Counted from the stretch's first letter, positions 14,748-23,516 are shown. The stretch is 24,279 bases of DNA from Cellvibrionales bacterium UBA1969 (GCA_002339085.1 DDDX01000102.1:22098-46376), one strand, 5' to 3'. Program-made: numbers and translations. Notes: generated by a model not told the origin, from the letters alone.

Positions 14748-15089
14748 ATGGCAGAATCTATTTATAAAGTTATTTTTTTAAACCAAAATCAAGTTTATGA
14801 AGTCTATGCTAAGCATGTCTACCAAAGTGACATGTACGGTTTCATTGAGATCGAGGCCTTTGTGTTTGGAGAACGCTCGCAGATGATCGTTGATCCAGCT
14901 GAGGAGCGACTCAAAAACGAGTTCTCTTCTGTGTCTAGAAGTTACATTCCGATGCACGCTCTAATAAGAATCGATGAAGTTGAGAAGGAGGGGGTCGCCA
15001 AAATTAGCGACGCTCAGGGTGCGAATGTCACCCAGATTAATATGTCCCGCCCACTATCGCCGCGCGATCACTCAGGCGATAGTGACTAA
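14748..15089 (+). CDS. DUF1820 family protein
   Basis: The 113-residue soluble protein begins M-A-E-S-I-Y-K-V-I-F-L-N-Q-N-Q-V-Y-E-V-Y-A-K-x-V-Y-Q-S-D. It continues with G-F-I-E-I-E-x-F-V-F-G-E and V-D-P-x-E-E-R-L-K-x-E-F, which is the DUF1820 pattern found in Pseudomonas and relatives, often close to miaB. No function is established. The last 15 residues are polar and probably disordered. It diverges from miaB, and an alpha/beta hydrolase gene follows after 29 bp. Its leader contains the hairpin described at 14661-14694. Confidence 0.85.
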   Translation: MAESIYKVIFLNQNQVYEVYAKHVYQSDMYGFIEIEAFVFGERSQMIVDPAEERLKNEFSSVSRSYIPMHALIRIDEVEKEGVAKISDAQGANVTQINMSRPLSPRDHSGDSD

Positions 15090-15118
15090 CCGCTGCAGAC
15101 AATAAAGGAATCGCGACG

Positions 15119-16378
15119 ATGAGTTTTTTATTGATTATTTCTAGTCTGTTTTGGTCAGCCTGTGCTTGGAATCTTTTTCGGCCCTCACACCACAAGGCCG
15201 TGATTGGCATATTCAGTTTTTTACTGGGAATAGTAACCGGCGAGCTGGCTCTTTTCCTCATCCCTTGGCAAGTTTTATTGGCTGGACTGATGATCAATGC
15301 CGGTGCGATCACAGGCATCTGGACCACGCTCGCCCTACTAATATGGTTTATTGCAGGCGTCGCGCAATTGGTTTACTTGATCAATTCAAGTCTCAGCGGC
15401 CAAGCGTTACGGCAGGGGCTGGATAACCATCAGATACCCCCTTTATTACCATCAGAAGCCGGCCAACAGCGACAACAGTTTTGGCCGCGCGTGCGTCGAC
15501 CTTTTGCTATTCGGCTTAACGGGGTGCGCTGTGAAAAAGATGTGGTTTACGGCGAAGCCGATGGCGAAACGTTAAAGCTTGATATTTATCAGAGCAGAAC
15601 TCAGCAGGATGATCAATCATCGGCACCAGTAATGCTGTACATTCATGGTGGCGGCCTACTCGAACAGGGTGGCACGAAAAAAGGACAGGGCCTACCGCTG
15701 CTCAATGAATTTGCTCAACGAGGCTGGGTCTGTGTTTCAATTGACTACCGCTTAAGCCCAACACATAAATGGCCAGCACATTTAATTGACTGTAAAGCGG
15801 CCCTGCAATGGATCAAAAAAAATATTAGTGACTATGGCGGCGATCCTGATTTCGTGATCACGGCGGGTGATTCGGCTGGCGGCCAACTCTCTGCGATGAT
15901 GGCATTGACAGCTAACGAGCCACAATTCCAACCCCGGTGCCCAGATCTTGATAGCCGTATTCAAGGCGCCCTATGCTTTTATGGGGTGATGGATTTTTGT
16001 AATTTATTTGACCAAGCACATAACGATGAATTAGCCGGTTATTCAGCTACCCAAATCATTGATGCGTCACTTGATGATCCCGGACAAAGCGCTGTGTTTG
16101 AATCAGCCAATGCGATTGCTTCAATTAATAAACAGACAGATTCTTCTAGCATACCCGACTGCGCCATCATTCACGGCGATTGTGATTCACTTATTGCAAT
16201 TGACGAGTCAACGCTTTTCGCTGAAAAATTACAGCAAGTCTCTGAAAATAAAGTCATTTATAGTGGAATCCCCGGCGCTCAGCACGCCTATAACATGTTT
16301 CGCTCAATTCGCAGTGAGCTAGTTCTCAATGAACTGGTGCGACTCGCCTGCTATTTTGAAAAAAAACACCAAGCCTAA
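15119..16378 (+). CDS. membrane-anchored alpha/beta hydrolase (carboxylesterase-like)
   Basis: The 419-residue protein has an N-terminal part with about three membrane segments (residues 2-19, 26-48, 52-88) followed by an alpha/beta-hydrolase domain. The domain has the oxyanion H-G-G-G (176-179), D-Y-R-L-S-P (209-214), the nucleophile elbow G-D-S-A-G-G with S252, D356 in H-G-D-C-D-S and H389 in G-A-Q-H-A-Y, so the catalytic triad is complete. This resembles the BD-FAE/hormone-sensitive-lipase group, which hydrolyses carboxylic esters. The side of the membrane on which the catalytic domain sits cannot be fixed by eye. AAGGAA precedes the ATG at about ten bases. It follows the DUF1820 gene by 29 bp, and a functional link is not evident. 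Confidence 0.85.
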   Translation: MSFLLIISSLFWSACAWNLFRPSHHKAVIGIFSFLLGIVTGELALFLIPWQVLLAGLMINAGAITGIWTTLALLIWFIAGVAQLVYLINSSLSGQALRQGLDNHQIPPLLPSEAGQQRQQFWPRVRRPFAIRLNGVRCEKDVVYGEADGETLKLDIYQSRTQQDDQSSAPVMLYIHGGGLLEQGGTKKGQGLPLLNEFAQRGWVCVSIDYRLSPTHKWPAHLIDCKAALQWIKKNISDYGGDPDFVITAGDSAGGQLSAMMALTANEPQFQPRCPDLDSRIQGALCFYGVMDFCNLFDQAHNDELAGYSATQIIDASLDDPGQSAVFESANAIASINKQTDSSSIPDCAIIHGDCDSLIAIDESTLFAEKLQQVSENKVIYSGIPGAQHAYNMFRSIRSELVLNELVRLACYFEKKHQA

Positions 16379-16425
16379 AGTACGTAAAAAGAGTGCAGGC
16401 TTAGCAATTTAGCCCTAAACAACCT

Positions 16426-16455
16426 TTGCCAGCCAGCCTCGATCTCGGTTATGCT
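16426..16455 (+). promoter_or_regulatory. promoter candidate for the ybeZ-ybeY-corC-lnt operon
   Basis: TTGCCA (16426-16431, five of six) and TATGCT (16450-16455, four of six) are 18 bases apart, about 70 bases before the ybeZ start. I see no sigma-32-type pair (CTTGAA with CCCCAT), although ybeZYX is heat-induced in E. coli. Confidence 0.4.
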
Positions 16456-16524
16456 AAGCGAAAGCCTACAATGGACCAACTCATGAAACCAAGCAACCAA
16501 TGATGAAGTAACCTACTGTCCACT

Positions 16525-17553
16525 TTGAATAACCCTATCCTTTCAGTTCAGCTGACCCTCGAACCCAACGACAGCCGAAGACTCGCACAATTATGCGGGC
16601 CGTTTGATCAGCACCTGCGTCAAATAGAAAGTCGTTTAGGCGTAAAAATTAAGAATCGAGGTAATCGGTTTCAGTTCGACGGCATCGATGACACCATCAA
16701 TGCGGCTTCGTTACTGATAGAAAGCTTGTACCTTGAGACTGAAAAAAATATCGAGCTCAGCCCCGAATATATCCATCTTCATCTACAAGAGGCAGGCATG
16801 ACAGAATTAACCCGTTCGAAGTCGATAATTGACGGCAATGGTAAAGCAACAACAGCTCAGATCTATGATAGTGACAAGCCAGGTATTCAAACACGACGAA
16901 AACTAATTAGCCCTCGCGGAGCGAATCAACAGCGTTATGTTGCGGCTATGCGTAATAATGATATTAACTTTGGTATCGGCCCTGCTGGCACCGGTAAAAC
17001 ATGGTTAGCAGTAGCATGCGCGGTCGAAGCTTTAGAGCAAAATCGCGTGGATCGAATCCTGCTGGTGAGACCAGCAGTTGAAGCGGGTGAAAAGCTAGGG
17101 TTCTTGCCCGGCGACCTAGCTCAAAAAATTGACCCTTATCTTAGACCGCTGTATGACGCCTTATATGAAATGATGGGGGTTGATCAAGTTAGCAAATTAA
17201 TTGAGCGCAACACTATTGAAGTTGCACCACTCGCCTTTATGCGCGGCCGCACACTCAGTAATAGTTTTATTATTTTAGATGAAAGCCAAAATACCACACG
17301 CGAACAAATGAAGATGTTTTTAACCCGTATCGGCTTTAACTCAACGGCTGTGGTCACAGGCGACGACACGCAGATAGATTTACCCCGTCGCCAAGATTCA
17401 GGTTTGCTGCATGTAGAAAAAGTGCTTAAAGACGTCGAAGGCTTGACCTTTACGCATTTTGACTCGACTGACGTCGTCCGGCACCCTTTGGTCAAACGCA
17501 TTGTCGACGCCTATGCTAAAGAGCAGCAAGCAGGCTCGAGTAAAGCCCCATAG
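16525..17553 (+). CDS. ybeZ: PhoH-like ATPase YbeZ
   Basis: The 342-residue protein has an N-terminal KH-like RNA-binding region (about 8-70: L-T-L-E-P-N-D-x-R-R-L-A-x-L-C-G-P-F-D) and a PhoH ATPase domain. Walker A is G-P-A-G-T-G-K-T (152-159) and Walker B is F-I-I-L-D-E (248-253), followed by S-Q-N-T-T and a V-V-T-G-D sensor. PhoH-like proteins of this context work with the RNase YbeY in rRNA and RNA quality control. The start is non-ATG: stops lie in frame at 16501-16506, the next in-frame ATG would remove the whole KH region, and only CTG 16516 or TTG 16525 remain. TTG fits the family N-terminus best. It is the first gene of the operon, with 2 bp to ybeY. Confidence 0.95.
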   Translation: MNNPILSVQLTLEPNDSRRLAQLCGPFDQHLRQIESRLGVKIKNRGNRFQFDGIDDTINAASLLIESLYLETEKNIELSPEYIHLHLQEAGMTELTRSKSIIDGNGKATTAQIYDSDKPGIQTRRKLISPRGANQQRYVAAMRNNDINFGIGPAGTGKTWLAVACAVEALEQNRVDRILLVRPAVEAGEKLGFLPGDLAQKIDPYLRPLYDALYEMMGVDQVSKLIERNTIEVAPLAFMRGRTLSNSFIILDESQNTTREQMKMFLTRIGFNSTAVVTGDDTQIDLPRRQDSGLLHVEKVLKDVEGLTFTHFDSTDVVRHPLVKRIVDAYAKEQQAGSSKAP

Positions 17554-17555
17554 TC

Positions 17556-18020
17556 ATGCGCCTTCACTTGACAGTTGATCGACAGCACAGCATTAACTAT
17601 TTACCCACCGACGAATTGCTACAGCAATGGGCCAACAGCGCCTATGCGAATCACGATGAAAAGATTACCGCCGAAGCAGCCTTGCTCATTGTTGATCAAG
17701 CCACTATCACCCAATTCAACCGCGATTATCGGCGACAGGATAAAGCCACTAATGTGCTATCTTTTCCTGCCAATCTCAGCGCAATTGACGGCATCATTCA
17801 ACTTGGTGATATCATCGCCTGCGCACCGATTATTCATGCTGAGGCCGAGCAGCAGCATAAGTCCATAAATGCACATTGGGCGCATATGATGATTCACAGC
17901 ACACTACACTTACAAAACTTTGATCACAGCGATACAAAGGAAGCGCAAACGATGGAAGCTCTAGAGATTTCATTGCTGGAACAGTTTGGATTCAGAAACC
18001 CTTACCTTATCGCAGACTAA
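17556..18020 (+). CDS. ybeY: endoribonuclease/rRNA maturation factor YbeY
   Basis: The 154-residue protein has A-T-N-V-L-S-F-P (64-71), L-G-D-I-I (83-87) and the zinc site with H114, H118 and H124 in H-S-T-L-H-L-Q-N-F-D-H, then M-E-A-L-E. YbeY takes part in 16S rRNA 3'-end maturation and 70S quality control. The three zinc histidines are intact, but the two glycines usually found in H-G-x-L-H-L-x-G-[YF]-D-H are S115 and N121 here. It starts 2 bp after the ybeZ stop without a good Shine-Dalgarno, which points to translational coupling. Confidence 0.95.
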   Translation: MRLHLTVDRQHSINYLPTDELLQQWANSAYANHDEKITAEAALLIVDQATITQFNRDYRRQDKATNVLSFPANLSAIDGIIQLGDIIACAPIIHAEAEQQHKSINAHWAHMMIHSTLHLQNFDHSDTKEAQTMEALEISLLEQFGFRNPYLIAD

Positions 18021-18064
18021 ATCAATAACAAATACATCTAACGCATCTAACGCGGAATAAAAAC

Positions 18065-18976
18065 ATGGCTAGCAACATTGACAACAAATCATCTTCTGAC
18101 ATCGAACAACCGAATCTGTGGCAGCGGCTAAAGAAACTGTTTAATGCCGACCCTAAAACTACAGAAGACATGGTGGCCATTGTCGAGGCGGCCAGTGAAA
18201 ATGAAGTGATTGATGAAGATGCTCAACGGATGATTTCTGGGGCACTTGAATTCTCTGTGATGCACACTCGTGACATCATGATACCCAGAACCCAAATGAA
18301 TGTTCTCAAAGCCGATGAAAGCTTGCAAGAGAACCTAAAAAAAATTATAGGAACATCACACTCACGCTATCCGGTTGTTGGTGAAAATATCGATGAAGTA
18401 TTAGGTATATTATTAGTGAAAGATTTATTGCCGCTACTCTATAGCTATGACTCCAAGAGCCAACTGCTAACTGACACTGATCAAAGCCAAAAAATAATTA
18501 TTGATCTACTGAGGCCTGTGGTACTTGTGCCTGAAAGTAAGCGATTAAATGTATTGCTTAAGCAGTTCCGTGAAGACCGAAATCATATGGCGCTGGTTAT
18601 CGATGAATATGGCACGCTGTCAGGACTGGTAACCATCGAAGACGTGTTAGAAGAAATCGTTGGTGAAATTGAAGACGAGCATGACCCAACGGTTGACACT
18701 CAAATAAGACAAATATCGCAATCAAATTTTATGGTACAAGCATTAACGCCCATTAATACATTTAACGCTTTTTTTAATACTAATTTTAGCGATGAAGAGT
18801 TTGATACTATTGGCGGCATCATCAGCAATCTTTTTGGTCGCCTACCTAAAAGAAATGAAACAATTATTACTGACAAGCTAAGCTTTCACGTTACTCATGC
18901 CGACAACCGGCGTCTTTATTCAGTGAGAGTCACCGTTGAAAGCAATTCTGAATCGACCAAGCCCGACCCAGAGTAA
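18065..18976 (+). CDS. corC: CorC/YbeX CBS-domain protein
   Basis: The 303-residue cytosolic protein has two CBS domains (about 72-135 with M-I-P-R-T-Q-M at 72-78, and 148-205 with V-I-D-E-Y-G-T-L-S-G-L-V-T) and a C-terminal CorC_HlyC domain (about 220-298, with F-D-T-I-G-G). The acidic link E-I-V-G-E-I-E-D-E-H-D between them is typical. E. coli CorC (YbeX) has been linked to magnesium and cobalt efflux, and YbeX more recently to ribosome metabolism, which suits its place after ybeY. It lacks the transmembrane DUF21 region of the larger CorB-type proteins. The gap to ybeY is 44 bp and to lnt 14 bp. Confidence 0.95.
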   Translation: MASNIDNKSSSDIEQPNLWQRLKKLFNADPKTTEDMVAIVEAASENEVIDEDAQRMISGALEFSVMHTRDIMIPRTQMNVLKADESLQENLKKIIGTSHSRYPVVGENIDEVLGILLVKDLLPLLYSYDSKSQLLTDTDQSQKIIIDLLRPVVLVPESKRLNVLLKQFREDRNHMALVIDEYGTLSGLVTIEDVLEEIVGEIEDEHDPTVDTQIRQISQSNFMVQALTPINTFNAFFNTNFSDEEFDTIGGIISNLFGRLPKRNETIITDKLSFHVTHADNRRLYSVRVTVESNSESTKPDPE

Positions 18977-18990
18977 AGCGAGTCTACTTC

Positions 18991-20595
18991 GTGCCAGCAA
19001 CTTCAAACCGACTGGATACCTTCATTGGATCAACTTTTATCTCAATAGCCAGTGGCATTGGGATAACCCTCTCCTTAGCCCCCTTTAATTACTGGCCCTT
19101 AGCCATTCTTTCTGCAGGCTGTCTATTCCTGCTTATGCAAGGAAAGAATATCCGCCAAGCGGCGATTTTCGGCTGGCTGTTTGGTCTAGGTTTATTTGGC
19201 AGTGGTGCTTCGTGGGTTTACGTCAGTATTCACGACTTTGCTTACACTTCGACGGCCATGGCGGCCTTTCTCACGGCGTTATTTTGCGCTTGTTTAGCAT
19301 TATTTTGCGCGCTGACTTGGGGTTTCTATTTATGGGTATTGAACGGCTTTAAATTCACTACCATAAACAAAAATAAAACATCCTATGGCTCGTGGTTACC
19401 GGTACTGCTATTCGCTTCAATCTGGGTGCTGGGCGAATGGTTAAGGAGTTGGTTGCTCACCGGATTTCCTTGGTTATTTGTTGGTTACAGCCAAACCGAA
19501 TCGATTCTCAGTCCCTGGGCATCAATTGTTGGCGTCTATGGTATAAGTTTTATTATCGTCGCCAGCGGCGCACAAATAGCCGTGCTGGGGAATCGATTCA
19601 TTCGAAAAAATATCTCGGGCTCAGCACAGGCAAACGATACTCAAAAAATAGCGGCGGTCTCAATCAGCCTGCTGATTGTCTGGCTACTACCTGTCGCTGT
19701 TGCATTTCCGAGTTGGACTGAAAAGAATGATCGAGCAATAACGGTTAGCATGGTACAAGCCAACATATCGCAACACGATAAATGGCAACGGAAGTATCGC
19801 CAACAACATTTGGCGTTATATTTACGACTTACCGATCCCCATTGGCAAAGCAGTGACGTGATCATCTGGCCCGAAGCCGCAATTCCTATTTTTCATGATC
19901 GTGCTTTCGCGTTGCTAGACACGCTTAATGATCGCGCTAACAGTAATCAAAGCGCATTTATAACGGGCATTCCAACGCGCGATCTAAACAGTAGCTCACG
20001 CTACAACAGCCTGATCGCACTCGGTACTGGGAAGGGCAGCTACCAAAAACAAAAGCTGGTACCATTTGGTGAATACATTCCTTTTGTGAATGTGCTTGGC
20101 AACCTGCTAGCGTTTTTTGATCTACCGGTTGCCGTGATGAGTGCCGGCGATCCAAAACAGTCACCACTCGAGATCGATGGCTGGCGCGCTCAACCATTGA
20201 TCTGTTATGAAGTGGTTTATCCCAACTTTACCGCCAAAGCCGCCGCAAACAGTCAGGTGTTAATTACAGTGAGTAATGATAGTTGGTTTGGTCGCTCAAT
20301 TGGCCCGCTGCAGCATTTACAAATGGCACAGATGCGAGCCATAGAGAACCAGCAGTATGTATTACGCAGTACCGGTAATGGCGTTACGGCCATTATTGAT
20401 CCTAATGGCAATATTACCCAGCGCTCAGAACAATTTGAACAGGCCGTGGTGAGCGGCGAATTCTTCACTATCAGTGGCCAAACGCCTTGGACTCGATATG
20501 GCTACTGGCTTATACCCAGTTTGTGTGGAATGCTCTGTATCTCATCAGGGATATTAATACGCCGGCAGCAATATGAACGGTTAGAAGCTTCCTGA
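18991..20595 (+). CDS. lnt: apolipoprotein N-acyltransferase
   Basis: This inner-membrane enzyme adds the third acyl chain to the N-terminal cysteine of lipoproteins in the periplasm. The 534-residue protein has about six N-terminal membrane segments (to about residue 240), a nitrilase-like domain and one C-terminal membrane segment (about 507-525). The catalytic triad is present: E295 in W-P-E-A-A-I-P, K353 in Y-Q-K-Q-K-L-V-P-F-G-E-Y and C405 in I-C-Y-E-V-V-Y-P. The start is GTG 18991, and the Shine-Dalgarno is weak. It is last in the ybeZ-ybeY-corC-lnt operon. Its stop overlaps the 3' end of the convergent receptor gene by 15 bp. Confidence 0.96.
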   Translation: MPATSNRLDTFIGSTFISIASGIGITLSLAPFNYWPLAILSAGCLFLLMQGKNIRQAAIFGWLFGLGLFGSGASWVYVSIHDFAYTSTAMAAFLTALFCACLALFCALTWGFYLWVLNGFKFTTINKNKTSYGSWLPVLLFASIWVLGEWLRSWLLTGFPWLFVGYSQTESILSPWASIVGVYGISFIIVASGAQIAVLGNRFIRKNISGSAQANDTQKIAAVSISLLIVWLLPVAVAFPSWTEKNDRAITVSMVQANISQHDKWQRKYRQQHLALYLRLTDPHWQSSDVIIWPEAAIPIFHDRAFALLDTLNDRANSNQSAFITGIPTRDLNSSSRYNSLIALGTGKGSYQKQKLVPFGEYIPFVNVLGNLLAFFDLPVAVMSAGDPKQSPLEIDGWRAQPLICYEVVYPNFTAKAAANSQVLITVSNDSWFGRSIGPLQHLQMAQMRAIENQQYVLRSTGNGVTAIIDPNGNITQRSEQFEQAVVSGEFFTISGQTPWTRYGYWLIPSLCGMLCISSGILIRRQQYERLEAS

Positions 20596-22623
20596 TAATG
20601 TGAGCAGATACATCAATCCGAAATCACGCGCCCTGCGCTCCTCATTGTTTAAATTACCAGCTGGGCCTCTACCAAAACCATAATTAAGAGTCGTTTGATG
20701 GTCGACCCGATCTAAAAGGTTACGCAGTGAAAAGCGGGCCTTCAAGCCCCAAACATTTCTATGCTCGATATAAGCAACGACAAGATTTTTTTGCTCCCGC
20801 TTAGTGATGATTTGACTATAAAGGTACTCGGGCGCATAGTGGTTCTGTTCATAGGTTATCCCCCAAGCGATGGCTGTTTGAGGTATGTCTTGCCGCAACT
20901 CAGTATCGACTTTATTAATTATTTCATCGCCTAATCGTCGATAAGTATTGGTCAAGGGATCTTTTAAACGACTACGGTTATACTGCGAGTCTATCGTCAA
21001 GCGCGCGCCAGAAAAACCCAAAGAGCTTAATTCAAACGTGGCACTCAGCAGACCAGAATAACGTTTTGCCCTATCAATGTTGCCAACTGCATCCCTCCCA
21101 GTCCCAGATTCATCGTATACAGCCACACGTTCAACAATATCCTCGATATCTTCGGCCCTTAAGATAATACTGGCGGCGCCCCAGGATTTCAGACTTTGTT
21201 CAAGCTTAAATTCTAACTGCCAAGCTTGCTCTGGAACCAGATCAGGATTACTTTCATTACTGTTTGAATCGTTAATATCGATAGTCTGTAAAAAATCAGA
21301 AAATTTAAGCTGGCCGACCTTGCGAGAAACACCAACATAAAAATTAGTCAGATCACTGACTGCATAAGTTAGACCCAATAATCCTTTGGCACGAGTGAAA
21401 TTTCTGTTTTTTTCAACATTGCCCGACTGGCTGATTTCAGATGTTTCTACGCCTAATGATAGCTGTAAACCTAGCGCTGGGTTGAGCGACTTAGAGTAAC
21501 TCATATTGCTCTCAAAACGCAGTTCATCAACCTTCGAATCAACCCCGTCAAGATAACGATCTAGAAAATTATATGCACTTTCTAATGACCATTGCCAATC
21601 GGCGTCAGCAGAAGGCCAACCGAATTCACTGCGTAAAATACTTTCGCCTAACTTATCCTGCCGCTCACTCTGAAAAGGAGTTTTATTCAAATCAATGTAT
21701 TTGAGCGATGATTGCTCTTGCTGGCGGCTCTCATTATGCAATGCAATCAACTTTAATCGACCATAGCCCAAATCAAAAGCGTAATCGCCACTCAACTCCA
21801 TCGTCTTATGTATCGCTTTCCGCTCATAGCGCTGGCCTAAAATTGCGATGCTACTATTTCGAACTTCAAGATCTGATTGCCAATAGTGTTGATAAGAAAT
21901 ATCGACATGACCGGTATTACCGCTAGTCGGGTTAAATTCAAAACCAATAGCGACAGAGGGTTTATCGCGATCATAAGATGCTGCCTCATAACGGTACTCG
22001 TTGGGACCACCAGTATAATTAAACACCGTCTCGGGCCCGCCATGACCTAGACGGCGGTAGTTGTTATCAATGCCAAGACTCCAGCTAGTGGTAGAGTGCT
22101 TACCAGTCAGGGCTAAATTTGCTTTCCAGTAGGCAGGATCAACTAAATTATTTTGATCGCGGTGTTCGATGTGCCAACGCCAAGTGCCATTGATACCACT
22201 GCTATCAACCACGATATCCACAACTTCGCCAGATAGACCAGGCATACCAAGACTTGCCCCCTCATAAATCGTTATTTGTTGAATAGTGTCAAAGGGTATG
22301 CGTTTTAATACTTGTTCAAGGCTATTATTTTTACCTGCAACTCGATTCCCATTAATCAAAATATTTGCCGAGGCCTGACCTAGCCCCCGCTTTGATGCCT
22401 CTTCATTAAATGAAAAACCAGGGATATGTTTAACCAGTTCAAACGCATTGCTTGGACTGTATTGGGAAAAATCAACCGGCGTAAAACTCCTGAGGATCAT
22501 TTTACTGCCTACCGATTGTGATGCATCAACTGCGCGAACTGAACGTGCATTATCAGCGGACACGGAAATAGCCGTTAGCATCAACGACCAACCGATGAGA
22601 ATAGCGGTAATGAATACCCGCAT
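20581..22623 (-). CDS. TonB-dependent receptor-like outer-membrane protein
   Basis: The 680-residue protein has a signal peptide (residues 1-23, ending S-V-S-A). A plug domain covers about 45-142 (P-S-N-A-F-E-L-V-K-H-I-P-G-F, I-L-I-N-G-N-R, I-P-x-x-T-I-Q-Q-I-T-I-Y-E-G, G-E-V-V-D-I-V). A long beta-barrel with alternating polar and hydrophobic strands ends in a terminal phenylalanine, as expected for BAM-assembled porins. N-P-D-L-V-P-E-Q in the second half is a recurring barrel motif of this receptor group. A classical TonB box is not obvious after the signal peptide. The substrate is unknown; nothing next to it indicates siderophore or vitamin B12. A GGAG Shine-Dalgarno supports ATG 22623. A terminator for the upstream SDR gene sits 25 bp before the start, so it probably has its own promoter or depends on readthrough. 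Confidence 0.88.
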   Translation of the reverse strand: MRVFITAILIGWSLMLTAISVSADNARSVRAVDASQSVGSKMILRSFTPVDFSQYSPSNAFELVKHIPGFSFNEEASKRGLGQASANILINGNRVAGKNNSLEQVLKRIPFDTIQQITIYEGASLGMPGLSGEVVDIVVDSSGINGTWRWHIEHRDQNNLVDPAYWKANLALTGKHSTTSWSLGIDNNYRRLGHGGPETVFNYTGGPNEYRYEAASYDRDKPSVAIGFEFNPTSGNTGHVDISYQHYWQSDLEVRNSSIAILGQRYERKAIHKTMELSGDYAFDLGYGRLKLIALHNESRQQEQSSLKYIDLNKTPFQSERQDKLGESILRSEFGWPSADADWQWSLESAYNFLDRYLDGVDSKVDELRFESNMSYSKSLNPALGLQLSLGVETSEISQSGNVEKNRNFTRAKGLLGLTYAVSDLTNFYVGVSRKVGQLKFSDFLQTIDINDSNSNESNPDLVPEQAWQLEFKLEQSLKSWGAASIILRAEDIEDIVERVAVYDESGTGRDAVGNIDRAKRYSGLLSATFELSSLGFSGARLTIDSQYNRSRLKDPLTNTYRRLGDEIINKVDTELRQDIPQTAIAWGITYEQNHYAPEYLYSQIITKREQKNLVVAYIEHRNVWGLKARFSLRNLLDRVDHQTTLNYGFGRGPAGNLNNEERRARDFGLMYLLTLSGSF

Positions 22624-22647
22624 TGATAACTCCTTGAATCAATAAAA

Positions 22648-22675
22648 ATAAAAAAAGCCTCAAAATGAGGCTTTT
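22648..22675 (-). terminator. rho-independent terminator behind the SDR gene
   Basis: AAAAGCCTC-AAAAT-GAGGCTTTT forms a 9-bp perfect stem (22653-22661 with 22667-22675). On the minus strand it is followed by a T-rich run (TTTTTTTATTTTTATT). It lies 32 bp after the SDR stop. Confidence 0.88.
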
Positions 22676-22706
22676 AAAACCATGCAAAAGCACAGAGTAT
22701 CGTTAT

Positions 22707-23480
22707 TTAAACGCTATTTGCTTTTTCCATTATTTTCCACAATAAAGCGGGGAAAAAACGACGCAGGCGAACCATGGTTTTTGCCGATCCAGGTCTGACC
22801 ACCCACTCACCTTTTTCAATAGCATTTTCAACGGCGTCAATAATGAATTCAGGACTAACGAATTGTTTATCGCCTGCCGTTTTGATACTACCGGGTCCAT
22901 TTTGCATCGCCTGATCAACTAACGGAGTCTTAACCATGGGCGGACAAACTAACATAAAGCGAATGGGGCTGGCTTTATTTTCATGAATCATGACTTCGGC
23001 CCAAGTATTGGTTGCTGATTTAGTCGCGGAGTAAGCGCCCAGGTTATGCGTTAAGACATCGCCCGCCATTGAGCCAAACATAATAATATCGCCACTGCCA
23101 CGTACATCCATTAATGGCCAAACCGTTTTGACCATATTCACCGTGCCGCCATAATTAATGGCCATCATTTTATTAGTTGCCTCTGCCGACATATCCTTGA
23201 TCGATTGGCCAGGCATAATTGCCGCGCAATGGGTTAGTCTATCGATTGCGCCGATATTAGCTTCTACATCAGCAACCACCTGCTGGACTTGCGCTAAATC
23301 ACTGGTATCACACTTAAACGGAGTGAGATTTGCATGCTCTGCCGACACCGAGGCTAAGTTATCATCGTTTAAATCAACAATTGCCACTTTAGCGCCCAAG
23401 GCCGCTAGTTGCAGTGCCGCAATTCGGCCCATACCACTTGCGCCGCCGGTGACTAACGCCACTTTACCGTGAAAAGCCAT
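22707..23480 (-). CDS. short-chain dehydrogenase/reductase (SDR)
   Basis: The 257-residue classical SDR has the cofactor loop T-G-G-A-S-G-M-G (11-18), an acidic D36 after the second strand that suggests NAD(H), D58 in C-D-T-S, N109 in M-A-I-N-Y, and the catalytic S137, Y150 and K154 (G-A-Y-S-A-T-K). P-P-M-V-K-T-P follows as the usual P-G region variant. The N-N-A-G motif at the end of the fourth strand is replaced by H-C-A-A (84-87), which is unusual. There is no signal peptide; the C-terminal segment (F-F-P-A-L-L-W-K-I-M) is amphipathic or hydrophobic and could touch the membrane. The substrate is unknown. A strong AAGGAG ribosome-binding site precedes the ATG. Confidence 0.92.
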   Translation of the reverse strand: MAFHGKVALVTGGASGMGRIAALQLAALGAKVAIVDLNDDNLASVSAEHANLTPFKCDTSDLAQVQQVVADVEANIGAIDRLTHCAAIMPGQSIKDMSAEATNKMMAINYGGTVNMVKTVWPLMDVRGSGDIIMFGSMAGDVLTHNLGAYSATKSATNTWAEVMIHENKASPIRFMLVCPPMVKTPLVDQAMQNGPGSIKTAGDKQFVSPEFIIDAVENAIEKGEWVVRPGSAKTMVRLRRFFPALLWKIMEKANSV

Positions 23481-23510
23481 ACCCTCTCTCCTTTTGCAAT
23501 CAAAAAAACA

Positions 23511-23516
23511 ATTATA
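23511..23516 (-). promoter_or_regulatory. -10 box for the SDR gene
   Basis: A perfect TATAAT on the minus strand lies 30 bases before the SDR start codon. A convincing -35 is lacking. The flanks are AT-rich. Confidence 0.45.

Noticed and set aside
16385..16420. Possible terminator after the alpha/beta hydrolase gene
   Set aside because: GGCT/AGCC pairs only over 4 bp and lacks a T-run.
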